Of a stretch of DNA of 35,887 nucleotides, positions 7,559 through 14,920 are shown one piece after another (position 1 is the stretch's first letter; each line of letters starts with the position of its first letter). Both the position numbers and the translations under genes were made by a program. This DNA is from FEN-987 sp049521055 (GTDB lineage: Archaea; Thermoproteota; Bathyarchaeia; 40CM-2-53-6): the NCBI GenBank assembly GCA_049521055.1, contig JBEKPE010000008.1:1-35887 (forward strand). The letters are read 5' to 3'. The notes below the pieces were generated by a model that made no database searches, had not been told where the DNA came from, and was given only the letters and a program-made list of their open reading frames with translations.

Positions 7559-7688
7559 AGATTCTTACCCTATCGATTACGATGCAGTGATGGCTAATGC
7601 TTAAGCTTTCGCTCTAACTGCGCCTGCTCTGGTCCTAGAAGATGGACTCATTGCTGGTCTTCAACCATCATCGACGGAGTTGCTATTC

Positions 7689-8168
7689 TCACGTTTCGTT
7701 TGCGTTACTTTTCTTGTCGGAGCGGTACATGATTATGAATAGCGCGAATAGTATTAGGCCGAGGATATGGGCTAGTTCGCAATCAGAGCAAATGGCATGT
7801 ATTACTGCAATCATTATGTAGTCCAGATACATGATCGTCGGTATACATAGCGCTGCAACTAGTAATCCAACGCGTGAGGCGCCTCGTACCCCATATGCCC
7901 TGACCCCGGCAATTACGGCCAATAAACTGAACCATCCCACTGCGAGTAGGTGAATTGGCGTACCATAGAAGTATGAAGAGGCAGACGCAAAGACCGACGC
8001 GCATTGAGTGCTCGATCCTACAATGCAGTACAGTACGGAGTTTGCGGAAAGGTACCATTGGAGCAGTTTCCAACTCCACGCCGCACCAACAACTCCAACT
8101 AGCACGGCTATGAGCGCAGTTAATCTCAATATACAGCCCTCAATATTGAATCTTGAATGCGTCTGCAA
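7689..8168 (-). CDS. Vitamin K epoxide reductase (VKOR) family membrane protein
   Basis: A 159-residue, four-helix membrane protein. VKOR enzymes pass electrons from thioredoxin-like partners to membrane quinones and so drive disulfide formation. Loop cysteines are C48 and C56 in SVLYCIVGSSTQCASVF, the family's conserved periplasmic pair. The YGTPIHLLAVGWFSLL stretch corresponds to the G-I-P-x8-G segment. The redox pair CSDC is at residues 127-130 (HAICSDCELAHILG), on the last helix next to the quinone site. There is no fused thioredoxin domain; the partner is probably the TlpA-like protein just downstream. The short basic C-terminus (YRSDKKSNANET) is cytoplasmic by the positive-inside rule. 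The GTG/ATG start at 8168 gives a complete N-terminal helix. Confidence 0.9.
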   Translation of the reverse strand: MQTHSRFNIEGCILRLTALIAVLVGVVGAAWSWKLLQWYLSANSVLYCIVGSSTQCASVFASASSYFYGTPIHLLAVGWFSLLAVIAGVRAYGVRGASRVGLLVAALCIPTIMYLDYIMIAVIHAICSDCELAHILGLILFALFIIMYRSDKKSNANET

Positions 8169-8283
8169 ATTTGTTACTAATAAGTCGAACCTTCAGAACA
8201 GAATTACCGGTCCCATTCGCTTGTATTTCAGTAACCCGGTTGTTCTGTCAGGACTTCAAAATCCATTTTGAACTTAGTCTGAA

Positions 8284-9096
8284 TTAGATAACCCTGGGGT
8301 AAAGTTTTGCAGCTATTATGACCAAGATCACAGTCGACACCATTAGAGCTGCTATGTCTACTAGGGTTCCGTACACGCTAACGCCCCCAATCACCATGAG
8401 GGAACGCAGCCCGTCAACTTCATACGTTAAGGGGTTGCCCCGTGAAATCGCCTGCAACCAACCTGGCATAATTGAGATCGGATAAATTGCGTTGCTGGCA
8501 AAGAAGAGCGGCATGGTGAGAAGTTGGCCTACACCCATGAAACGCTCCCGAGTCCGGACTAGGCAGGCGATGATCAAAGAGAACGTAGAGAACAGGGCGG
8601 ATCCTAGGATCACCACTAACAACACGCCCAGCACAGAGACTACAGACCAGTTGATGTGGACTCCTATCAGGACCGCCAACACGTAGATAATTAGTGCCTG
8701 CGATAGCCCTCGTTCACTAGCGGAAAGAGCCTTTCCGAACACTAGTGCAGTGCGAGGTGCCGGACTCGCTAGCATCTTTTGGAGGATTCCTAGGTCACGT
8801 TCCCAGATGATGGCTATGCCATAGAAGATGGCGATGAAGAGAACGCTTTGTGCTAAGATGCCGGGCGTAATGAAGTCCAGGTACGAGATTTGCCCAGTGG
8901 GAATAGCTCTGAGTTGGGCGAGCACCTCGCCGAAGATCAGGAGCCAAAGTGCTGGTTGGACTGCACGTGTCAAGAGTTCTGTGAAGTCATGATGAAGTTT
9001 GCGCGCTTCAAGCTCGGCGATTGTGAACGTGTCAGTCGTGAAGTTGAAAGCCGCCGTGAGCGCATTTCCGATTCCTAGTGTGGGAAGCCTATGCAA
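8284..9096 (-). CDS. ABC-2 type transporter permease (DrrB-like)
   Basis: Membrane subunit of an ABC exporter, about 270 aa with six predicted helices. Recognisable segments are FTELLTRAVQPALWLLIFGEVLAQL, YLDFITPGILAQSVLFIAIF, IIWERDLGILQKMLASPAPR (the conserved cytoplasmic loop of ABC-2 permeases) and GNPLTYEVDGLRSLM. The frame is open upstream as far as 9390, but that part overlaps the ATPase gene. The start is best placed at TTG 9096. A strong Shine-Dalgarno AAGGAGGG lies about 12 nt upstream, inside the ATPase 3' end, and the coding regions overlap by 8 nt. It pairs with the ATPase at 9089-9931 and is controlled with it by the MarR-type gene upstream. Likely cargo: lipids, drugs or toxic hydrophobic compounds. 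Confidence 0.88.
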   Translation of the reverse strand: MHRLPTLGIGNALTAAFNFTTDTFTIAELEARKLHHDFTELLTRAVQPALWLLIFGEVLAQLRAIPTGQISYLDFITPGILAQSVLFIAIFYGIAIIWERDLGILQKMLASPAPRTALVFGKALSASERGLSQALIIYVLAVLIGVHINWSVVSVLGVLLVVILGSALFSTFSLIIACLVRTRERFMGVGQLLTMPLFFASNAIYPISIMPGWLQAISRGNPLTYEVDGLRSLMVIGGVSVYGTLVDIAALMVSTVILVIIAAKLYPRVI

Positions 9097-9931
9097 GCCG
9101 ACTTGCCACCCTCCTTGTTCTTGAGACGTCGCGGAAGTTCCCTCCGCTATCCACCTCGTACCCTGAGTAATGTACGAAAACATCATCCAGCGTCGCGCCT
9201 TCACCAACTGTCGCCTTGAGCTCAGTTGGGGTCCCGATCGCGGCGATTCTTCCCAGGTGCATAATTGCCACTCTGTCACACAGTTCGTCCGCCTCATCCA
9301 TGTAATGAGTTGTGAGCAGAATTGTGGTTCCGAAGTCCGTACGAAGGCGTTGAATGTGGTCCCAGACAGCTTTCCTGGCAACGGGATCAAGCCCGACGGT
9401 TGGTTCGTCCAGGAAGAGTACTCTTGGTCTGTGTAGCATGGATTCAGCGATCTCTAAGCGGCGGATCATTCCTCCGGAATATTCTCGAACCATTTTGTCG
9501 GATACCTCGGCGAGTCCCATGAAAGACAAGGCATCACGAATTCGTCCTTCGCGCTCCCCGCGTGGGATGTGGTATAGCTTTGCGAAGATTAGCAGATTCT
9601 CCTCGCCTGTAAGAGAACCGTCCGCGGAAAGAAGTTGCGGGACATATCCTATCACCCGCCTAACCTGAGCTGAGTGACCAACCACATCATAGCCGGCCAC
9701 CCACGCGTCTCCGGACGTGGGGGCCAGAAGGGTCGTCAGCATTTTGATTACAGTTGTCTTACCAGCCCCGTTTGGGCCCACAAGACCGAACATCTCTCCT
9801 GGTGCGATGGATATACTCACTTGATCGACTGCGACGAGCGTTCCGAAACGCTTAGTCAAAGACTTGGTCTCAAGGATTGATTTCGCTTCCACCTTGGGCA
9901 CGTTAACCAAATTTGTTTTGACCCTCGACAT
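9089..9931 (-). CDS. ABC exporter ATPase (DrrA-like)
   Basis: Cytoplasmic ATPase, 280 aa from ATG 9931. Walker A is GPNGAGKT, the Q-loop is in IGYVPQ, the signature is YSGGMIRR, Walker B is RVLFLDEPTVGLDP, and the switch histidine is intact in TTILLTTHYMDEAD. The C-terminus carries the ATLDDVFVHYSG segment typical of DrrA/CcmA-type exporters. The ATG overlaps the marR stop as TGATG, with a strong ribosome site GAGGAGGTT inside the marR end; a GTG one codon earlier is also possible. The three genes marR, ATPase and permease therefore form a tightly coupled operon. Compare the second exporter ATPase at 22388-23338, which lacks the switch histidine. Confidence 0.93.
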   Translation of the reverse strand: MSRVKTNLVNVPKVEAKSILETKSLTKRFGTLVAVDQVSISIAPGEMFGLVGPNGAGKTTVIKMLTTLLAPTSGDAWVAGYDVVGHSAQVRRVIGYVPQLLSADGSLTGEENLLIFAKLYHIPRGEREGRIRDALSFMGLAEVSDKMVREYSGGMIRRLEIAESMLHRPRVLFLDEPTVGLDPVARKAVWDHIQRLRTDFGTTILLTTHYMDEADELCDRVAIMHLGRIAAIGTPTELKATVGEGATLDDVFVHYSGYEVDSGGNFRDVSRTRRVASRLA

Positions 9932-10395
9932 CACACAACCTCCTCAGAGAATACTCGTCTGAGAATACGCATTGCTCTCAGAATGGTAACTCGTTGTGCT
10001 TCAGGTAATGGCTTAAGCCGTTCCGTCAAGTATGCCAGAGTCCACTCTCGGGCCGAACGCAATGCAGCATCTCCACGTTCAGTGAGCATTAGAGTCATAC
10101 GCCTTCGATCATCCTCATGAGCCCTGCGCAGTACATAGTTGCGCGTTACAAGTCCATCAACTAGGGTTGACATTGAGGGCAAGGTTAATCCTATGTGATC
10201 GGCGACTTCTGAAATAGACGTCCCCTTGTGACGGTTGATGAATAGAAGAGTTCTGAATTGCGGTACCGATAGTGAAGAGTCCCCATGCATCCTGAGCTGG
10301 GTTCTGATTGTGCGCATAGCCACCGGAACAGCGTCAAGAACTTCGCGAGCACATTCTTCACGTGGTGTCTCCAGCCGTTGCATATTACTTCGCAT
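9931..10395 (-). CDS. MarR-family transcriptional regulator
   Basis: A 154-residue winged-helix dimer regulator. It contains LSVPQFRTLLFINRHKGTSI, the recognition-helix region EVADHIGLTLPSMSTLVDGL, and the wing VLRRAHEDDRRRMTLMLTERG with the D-x-R-R motif that defines MarR proteins. It heads the operon that encodes an ABC exporter, the classic arrangement for MarR control of efflux. A near-palindrome lies between its TATA box and start, so it probably represses its own transcript until a ligand is bound. An internal ATG at codon 5 (10383) is an alternative start. The 3' end overlaps the ATPase ATG by one base. Confidence 0.92.
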   Translation of the reverse strand: MRSNMQRLETPREECAREVLDAVPVAMRTIRTQLRMHGDSSLSVPQFRTLLFINRHKGTSISEVADHIGLTLPSMSTLVDGLVTRNYVLRRAHEDDRRRMTLMLTERGDAALRSAREWTLAYLTERLKPLPEAQRVTILRAMRILRRVFSEEVV

Positions 10396-10399
10396 TTCT

Positions 10400-10424
10400 A
10401 ATAGTTCGAATTACTAAGTATTTA
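10400..10424 (-). promoter_or_regulatory. TATA box and MarR-type operator of the exporter operon
   Basis: On the minus strand TAAATACTT (10416-10424) lies about 26 nt upstream of the ATG, implying a leaderless or near-leaderless mRNA. Immediately downstream, 10400-10415 reads AATAGTTCGAATTACT on the plus strand, a dyad around TTCGAA with 12 of 16 symmetric positions. Its place between TATA box and start site fits repression by blocking the polymerase. Confidence 0.6.
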
Positions 10425-10632
10425 CGGGTTCCGCTTGAGCCACAAGCCGGAACAATGTGTTTTCTTCACTCCATTACCTTCGCCATAATATACGACCGAT
10501 CATCCACTAGAACAATCTCGTCCGTCGCTCTGTCCCGCATAATCAAAATCGCTCCGCGAGGGTACACGTCAATCACAGAGTATGCTGTAAATAGTCCTGC
10601 TTCCAATTTACGCTCCGTTTCTCAGCAACAGT

Positions 10633-11607
10633 ATGGGATTAAGCATGGTCAAAGATCCTAATGGAAAGTGGAAACTTACCCAACGTGGAGCCATCTTCGA
10701 TGCGGCCGCACCACTGACATTAGGGTTCGTCGCGTATGTTGTCGCTGCGGTTTCAACATTCTCAATCCCTCAACTCACACATGTTCATCTAGATCAGGTT
10801 GCAATCGCACTCCTGACGTCAATAGCAGGCCTTCTGGTCATAGGCCTAGGTTATGGTTCAATCGTACTCCTCGGAGGCATATGCTCGTTAAGCATAGCTG
10901 GATTGTTTTCGAAGCTCACCAAGACGAGGCAATTGATCGATCCTAAAGAGGAAAAATCCTTGCATCTAAGAAAAGTCCTCATCGAGAAGTCTCACTTAAT
11001 TTACCTTCCACTAGTATTGTTCTTCACGTCGATTGCAATAGGATGGGACATCTACAGTATTATTCCAGCAAGGACCACAGCCACAACCGTAAGACCCGGT
11101 ACACTAGGGCTCGTACTGCGCTCATTGAACTTCCTCGCTACCCCCCAGCGTGCGAACGCAGTACTATTTTCGCTCAGGCTGACACCGGGGCTGATCGCGA
11201 TCACCTTGATCTCAGGCCTCGTCCCTTCGATCGCTCTTCCATACTTCAGGCGCTTCAAGATTGTCGGCATCAATTCAGGACCATTCCACTCAACTGTTCT
11301 GACCGCAGTATTTGGATCGGTTGTTGGGCTCAGCATACTGGTCAGTCTGCTAGGAATCTTCTACAAAGTTCTCTGGGCAGGAGCACCGACTTCCTACCAT
11401 TATGCGCTCATAGTCTTGATCGGATTTAGTCTGCATTACTCTGCCGGCACCTATATTGGTCGTGGCAAGGCTGAGTCAATTATTCTCCAGAAGCTCGCGA
11501 ATGGTCGGTACGACCGGAACCGAATAGTGGTGTTGGATCGAACACTTAACCCAAATGCGGAGGCTATCGATCTGCGAACACTGCTGCGGCCTCAACTTGA
11601 AGATTGA
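10633..11607 (+). CDS. Polytopic membrane protein of unknown function
   Basis: I do not recognise this 324-residue protein. It has about six hydrophobic segments: near residues 25-45 (APLTLGFVAYVVAAVSTF), 58-90 (two, around ALLTSIAGLLVIGLGYGS and GGICSLSIAGLF), 120-140 (YLPLVLFFTSIAIGWDI), 185-205 (PGLIAITLISGLVPSIAL), 225-248 (VFGSVVGLSILVSLLGIFY) and 258-275. A charged loop (KTRQLIDPKEEKSLHLRK) separates the second and third. The C-terminus is a soluble tail ending LDLRTLLRPQ-like. No transporter or enzyme motif is evident. The ATG at 10633 or at 10645 (fifth codon) could start it. It is divergent from the MarR operon, separated by 237 nt with no other gene. Confidence 0.7.
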   Translation: MGLSMVKDPNGKWKLTQRGAIFDAAAPLTLGFVAYVVAAVSTFSIPQLTHVHLDQVAIALLTSIAGLLVIGLGYGSIVLLGGICSLSIAGLFSKLTKTRQLIDPKEEKSLHLRKVLIEKSHLIYLPLVLFFTSIAIGWDIYSIIPARTTATTVRPGTLGLVLRSLNFLATPQRANAVLFSLRLTPGLIAITLISGLVPSIALPYFRRFKIVGINSGPFHSTVLTAVFGSVVGLSILVSLLGIFYKVLWAGAPTSYHYALIVLIGFSLHYSAGTYIGRGKAESIILQKLANGRYDRNRIVVLDRTLNPNAEAIDLRTLLRPQLED

Positions 11608-11669
11608 CCGTTCGACGCGCGCATTTCGTGACTTGTTTGACGATACGCCTAGAGTTCAGATCGACCCTA

Positions 11670-12146
11670 TCACGTGGATATGATTGAGGCCAGAGTGAAC
11701 ATTGTGCACCCCAACCCAAGAAGTACTAGTCCAATCAAAGAGTAAATTGCCAATTGGATCGGCTCTGTTCCGGATAAAGTTCGAACCGAGGAAAGGTAGA
11801 TGGAAAGCGCAATTTCTGTTGTGAACACTGAGAGTGTCACAATCCCGAACAAAACCGATGCAACATTAGCTTTTGATTTCTCAAACGACACGATCACCGC
11901 CGCTACTACAAAAGATGATGCCAGCGAAACGGTGGTTATGAACGGTGTCACCGCTCTAAGGTAGTTCAATCTGATTGCCGCGCTTATCCCGCCACCTCTC
12001 GTCATTGCTCCCATCGAGATCGGAACAAGTACTGACAGACCAACCAGAACCAACCCAACTAGGATCAACACTATTTCAAGAAGACGCAGACCCACAGCAT
12101 ATTGCGCATCTTGATCCAAGGGTTGCGTTGACGTCAATTTCACCAA
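11670..12146 (-). CDS. Four-helix membrane protein of unknown function
   Basis: A 158-residue hydrophobic protein with four predicted membrane helices: about residues 22-45 (LLEIVLILVGLVLVGLSVLV), 68-88 (VTPFITTVSLASSFVVAAVIV), 96-118 (ASVLFGIVTLSVFTTEIALSIY) and 132-154 (LAIYSLIGLVLLGLGCTMFTLA). The N-terminus is polar and acidic. No conserved catalytic or ion-binding motif is visible, and I cannot name a family. It converges with the membrane protein at 10633-11607, leaving 62 nt between their stops. The start at 12146 follows a run of noncoding sequence with no clear ribosome site. Confidence 0.55.
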   Translation of the reverse strand: MVKLTSTQPLDQDAQYAVGLRLLEIVLILVGLVLVGLSVLVPISMGAMTRGGGISAAIRLNYLRAVTPFITTVSLASSFVVAAVIVSFEKSKANVASVLFGIVTLSVFTTEIALSIYLSSVRTLSGTEPIQLAIYSLIGLVLLGLGCTMFTLASIIST

Positions 12147-12433
12147 GTGAACGTTAGCGCTTGTCCATTTTACTATCCGGCTGAAGAGTCAACATGCCGC
12201 AACGCGCCCATAAATGGTCCCATCCACCATCGAAAGGGTTGACGCCCTAGTAATGACACAAGCGTCCGCCGAAAACCGTTACACTGACCTCTGCGATCAT
12301 CATCTTGCACTTGCAGTACTTCGATAAGTCCTGCAAAGATTAGCGCCGATTGAGACTTTCTGCTCGAGTTTGCATCTCCAGTAAAGTTCGAGGTCTAGCA
12401 CCCGTGTGATTCGGTTGGTCCATCGCCTTGTCG

Positions 12434-12469
12434 TGTAGTACGCGTAGTTTGATTGTAATACGCGTAGTT
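12434..12469 (+). repeat. Two 16-bp direct repeats with 20-bp period
   Basis: TGTAGTACGCGTAGTT (12434-12449) and TGTAATACGCGTAGTT (12454-12469) differ at one base. The 20-bp spacing places both on one face of the helix, as for cooperative binding of a regulator upstream of a TATA box. The half-site TGTAGTT recurs in the inverted repeat at 12514-12530. Confidence 0.7.
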
Positions 12470-12513
12470 ACGGACCCTTCGATGTAGATGATTCGTCCAA
12501 TGTGGTTATAGGC

Positions 12514-12530
12514 AACTACATGTTGTAGTT
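12514..12530. promoter_or_regulatory. Inverted repeat AACTACA-TGT-TGTAGTT
   Basis: Perfect 7-bp arms with a 3-bp spacer lie just downstream of the TATA-like element and 16 nt before the TTG start. This is a typical place for an archaeal repressor, and the arms resemble the upstream direct repeats. Confidence 0.55.
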
Positions 12531-12545
12531 AGTCGATGATAAAAA

Positions 12546-13316
12546 TTGGTTCAAACATCCGCGAAAACGCGTAACTATGCGATAATCGCCATTGTCTTAT
12601 TCATAGCAATCATCGCAGTTGGAGCGAACAGCAACCCTGTCTGGGCCGATGCCTGTATGGCCCAATTGAGCTACCCCGTCATGCCCTCAGTGTACTCTTA
12701 CTCTAGTGTTCCAATCGTAGTGCCCATCTCAGCAACCTGCACGACAGTTTTCGGCAACCAGATATACGTGACAGGAAACGCCTACGACGCAACGTCAAAC
12801 GTCGGCTTAGGCTCGGTGAACACCGTTCTACAATCCGCTAACGGCGGTACAACGTTCAGCGGGCAGTTAGGGTTCACCCTTCCACCAACGACGCAAGACC
12901 ACACCGTCACAATCTCTGCTTCGATCTACGCCAGCCAATACGGGAGCCTAATAACCTCAACCAGCGAAACATTTCAAGCCGTGTCAGGAAACCAGCAAGT
13001 CTCCACTACCACAGTGACTCAATACCCATATCAGTACCCAAACCAATACCCAAGCCAATATCCAACACAGTATCCGTACCAGAGTTCATACCCATACCAG
13101 ACCCCGCCATATCAGCAACCCTCGCAACAGCGTCCCTACAGAAACCAATCGCAATATCAAACGCTAAACCAGAATAACTCATCCCTACTGGGTTACGTAG
13201 CCATCGCAGCAATACTCGCAACCGTCATAATCGCAACAGCAGGCCTAGTCGTGTACGGACGAAGACAGCAACCACCCTCAATAACCTGGGTTCCGCCTCC
13301 TCCACCACCTCGTTAG
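12546..13316 (+). CDS. Exported, membrane-anchored protein with Tyr/Pro/Gln repeats
   Basis: A 256-residue surface-type protein. It has an N-terminal signal or anchor helix (residues 10-33, NYAIIAIVLFIAIIAVGANS), cleavable after a WADA-like site. Then comes a beta-rich extracellular domain with two or three cysteines (ADACMAQLSY, SATCTTVFGN) and repeated Ser/Thr/Val strands. A low-complexity stalk is built from QYPYQ, QYPNQ, QYPSQ, QYPTQ units (about 155-205). A C-terminal membrane helix follows (LGYVAIAAILATVIIATAGLVV), with a short basic, proline-rich tail. The overall design matches archaeal surface or pseudoperiplasmic proteins. The start is a TTG at 12546, because in-frame stops occur immediately upstream. 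Regulatory repeats precede it. The function is unknown. Confidence 0.75.
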   Translation: MVQTSAKTRNYAIIAIVLFIAIIAVGANSNPVWADACMAQLSYPVMPSVYSYSSVPIVVPISATCTTVFGNQIYVTGNAYDATSNVGLGSVNTVLQSANGGTTFSGQLGFTLPPTTQDHTVTISASIYASQYGSLITSTSETFQAVSGNQQVSTTTVTQYPYQYPNQYPSQYPTQYPYQSSYPYQTPPYQQPSQQRPYRNQSQYQTLNQNNSSLLGYVAIAAILATVIIATAGLVVYGRRQQPPSITWVPPPPPPR

Positions 13317-13402
13317 ACCTAGAAAGCGACATCACGAGAATTTCCCATTTTCTTAACGTCCCTAGAATGTCGGCAATTCCTCGATTTTCAAGCCGAACTA
13401 GT

Positions 13403-13416
13403 ATGGTGGGGCGGGA
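13403..13416. repeat. 14-bp copy of the tRNA-Pro 3' terminus
   Basis: ATGGTGGGGCGGGA is identical to 14691-14704, the CCA, discriminator and acceptor strand of tRNA-Pro on the minus strand. A shorter copy (TGGTGGGGCG) follows at 13436-13445. Such duplications of a tRNA 3' end mark integration events. Confidence 0.5.
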
Positions 13417-13516
13417 CGAACTCACCGCATTAGTGTGGTGGGGCGACTTCTCAGGCGCCAGATTTTGAGCCGTTTCTGTTTTCTGTGTTCCAGCAAGTAT
13501 AGAACGCGATCAGCCG

Positions 13517-13541
13517 TGGGGTCAATGGGATTTGAACCCAC
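13517..13541 (-). pseudogene. tRNA 3'-end fragment (T arm and acceptor strand only)
   Basis: The minus strand reads GTGGG-TTCAAAT-CCCAT followed by TGACCCC and A, which is a complete T arm plus the 3' acceptor strand. No matching 5' acceptor (GGGGTCA-type) is found within reach; the 5' side is the end of the toroid-protein gene. No CCA follows. Just upstream, CCCACGAATCGTGGG forms a perfect dyad with the T stem. Read as a tRNA remnant or attachment site; identity unknown. Confidence 0.5.
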
Positions 13542-13572
13542 GATTCGTGGGACTAATGGCGATTGTAGGAGC

Positions 13573-14532
13573 CTATCTTTTTGCTTGTGGCTCAGCCCCT
13601 ACTCTTTTCAAAACTCGTAATGCGGTTAAAGTAATCCATTTGCTCGGCTTACCCGCTTCTTCTAATGCGAAAGGACTTACCTTCTCTCGAAGGCTCCACT
13701 GAGCACCTCGACCGAAGTCAGGATGAACTTTTTCAAGAATCCAAGCTCCATCATCTCGACGTTTCTGTTTCAAGATTTCGAGCGCTGCTCTGAGCCGCCT
13801 ATCACCGCCGTAACCAAGCCTGGTGATTACATCCAGCCCTACGAGAACATCATAATAGTAATGATTTGGATAGTGGAACCGAAACCAAGGAAGGTACTTC
13901 TTCTCACCGTCATCGAAAAGTCTTCTTTGCAGATAGAATTCTGCGCCTCTTTCAATCGAGTTTTTGATTCTTCTTGTTTGCTTTGATTTCGGAAGATCGG
14001 CAAACGCGGCGAGGGCCTCCCAGCAGTCCAGTGTTCCTCTGGATGATCCAAAGCAGTGCCATCCTCCATCTTCCTTCTGATCTTCAACCAGCGTGTCAAA
14101 CAATTTTCTGACTCTGGGATCATCCTCATATCCAAAACAAGTTAGCATCCGAGCTGTATTGCCAACAACGCATACTTCATCGTTGAACATGTTGGGCGTT
14201 CGTGGTATTGCAAGCCATTGCTTGAAGAAGAGATCGGCAGCCTCTCCTACCCGCTTGTTTTCCTTTGTTAATCCTAGATCGGAGAGAATCAGCGCCATCC
14301 AATTTGTCGCCGTGTATTTAGGCCGGTAAAGAGATCTCTTTGACTGCCAGTGTCCTTCTGGTTTCTGTAGGTTCAGAATACCAAAAGCCCAGCCTTTTTT
14401 TGAAATGTTGGAATAGGTTTCTGTTACCTCTGGGTCGTTTCTTCCACGCCCCAAGAGATCGATGAGAGTGCGATAGCGAACTGGAGGCTGATTCTCCTCG
14501 AGCAGCCAGTCAATGACTCGCTTATCCTTCAA
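13573..14532 (-). CDS. Prenyltransferase/squalene-oxidase repeat (alpha/alpha-toroid) protein
   Basis: A 319-residue protein made of repeated helical hairpins. Repeat cores include WAFGILNLQKPEGHWQSKR, TATNWMALILSDLGLTKENK, NTARMLTCFGYEDDPRVRKL, DQKEDGGWHCFGSSRGTLDC, EALAAFADLPKSKQTRRIKN and KQKRRDDGAWILEK. The Q-x3-D/E-G-x-W units are QW-like motifs of squalene cyclases and prenyltransferase beta subunits. The DxDD acid motif of cyclases is absent, so it is probably a binding or accessory member, not a terpene cyclase. Start: TTG at 14532, preceded by GGGGAG about 8 nt upstream. It sits alone between a tRNA fragment and tRNA-Pro, and on a segment bounded by copies of the tRNA-Pro 3' end, which hints at acquisition by integration. 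Confidence 0.8.
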   Translation of the reverse strand: MKDKRVIDWLLEENQPPVRYRTLIDLLGRGRNDPEVTETYSNISKKGWAFGILNLQKPEGHWQSKRSLYRPKYTATNWMALILSDLGLTKENKRVGEAADLFFKQWLAIPRTPNMFNDEVCVVGNTARMLTCFGYEDDPRVRKLFDTLVEDQKEDGGWHCFGSSRGTLDCWEALAAFADLPKSKQTRRIKNSIERGAEFYLQRRLFDDGEKKYLPWFRFHYPNHYYYDVLVGLDVITRLGYGGDRRLRAALEILKQKRRDDGAWILEKVHPDFGRGAQWSLREKVSPFALEEAGKPSKWITLTALRVLKRVGAEPQAKR

Positions 14533-14691
14533 GCTCTCCCCTCTCTCCTACGATCCAGTCAATGTTAATCTAATGCGTCGTTTAGGAAATATCTGTCGGC
14601 TGTTAACTTACGGCCACTTTTCGCAAACCATAACATTAAGCCGGATAAGAACTGCCCGTTGTTGCCACGTTATGGATTTATGTGAAAAGCA

Positions 14692-14866
14692 TGGTGGGGC
14701 GGGAGGGAATGTCATGACTTTTTCGGTCATTTTGAACCCTCGATCACCGGTGTTCCCGCCGTTCATTTATGGTCCCGAGACCGGTTTTAAGGCGAATCGC
14801 TACGGTCGCTATCTTAGACCAAGATGTCCCCACGAGGGGTTGACTCGCGGTCTGGACCACCGCCCC
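14692..14866 (-). tRNA. tRNA-Pro(CGG) with four introns
   Basis: Mature arms: acceptor GGGGCGG (14860-14866) with CCGCCCC (14696-14702), A73 and encoded CCA; D arm GTCC-AGCTTGGTCTA-AGAT; anticodon stem CCGGT/ACCGG with loop CTCGGGC (anticodon CGG); variable TGATC; T arm GAGGG-TTCAAAT-CCCTC. Predicted introns: 14824-14851 (28 nt, 15/16, helix GTCC/GGAC, inner stem CCGCGAG/CTCGTGG, bulges AGA and ATC); 14786-14810 (25 nt, 25/26, helix TAAG/CTTA, inner stem GCGA/TCGC, bulges ATA and AAA); 14753-14773 (21 nt, 37/38, helix CTCG/CGGG, bulges GGA and AAC); 14709-14730 (22 nt, 59/60, inner stem TGAC/GTCA, bulges AAA and ATT, central helix with one mismatch). Removal leaves 76 nt (79 with CCA). A TATA-like TTTAACTTA lies at 14889-14897. 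The 5' end is 46 bp from the tnpB stop codon. Confidence 0.92.
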
Positions 14867-14883
14867 TGAACCCACTACGAAAC

Positions 14884-14920
14884 AAGCACTAAGTTAAATG
14901 CTTCAGGTTCTGTCAACCTG
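14884..14920 (-). other. Two adjacent stem-loops at the tnpB 3' end
   Basis: AACCTG/CAGGTT (14904-14920, 5-nt loop, overlapping the stop codon) and AAGCA/TGCTT (14884-14903). Hairpins here are expected for the right end of an IS605-type element and the 3' part of a TnpB guide (omega/re) RNA. The second loop also contains the TATA-like box of tRNA-Pro, so one signal may serve two purposes. Confidence 0.45.

Larger units (their letters stand above)
12147..12545. promoter_or_regulatory. Long intergenic region with a regulatory cluster at its right end
   Basis: From 12147 to about 12430 I see no gene or RNA signature. The right end carries a direct repeat (12434-12469) and an inverted repeat (12514-12530), around a TATA-like GGTTATAGG at 12504-12512. 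Together they form the apparent promoter of the secreted protein that starts at 12546. Confidence 0.5.

Noticed and set aside
9097..9390. N-terminal extension of the exporter permease frame
   Set aside because: It overlaps the ATPase coding sequence; the Shine-Dalgarno AAGGAGGG before TTG 9096 marks the true start.
12434..12530. CRISPR-like array
   Set aside because: Only two direct repeats with a 4-bp gap, no spacers of uniform length and no cas genes.
13517..13640. A complete tRNA with its 5' acceptor GGGGCTG inside the toroid gene 3' end
   Set aside because: The acceptor would have a C-A mismatch and two wobbles, position 8 would be A, and no D arm can be formed.
14513..14869. Plus-strand open frame opposite tRNA-Pro and the toroid gene start
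   Set aside because: It is a shadow of the tRNA-Pro gene and its flank; no domain or ribosome site.
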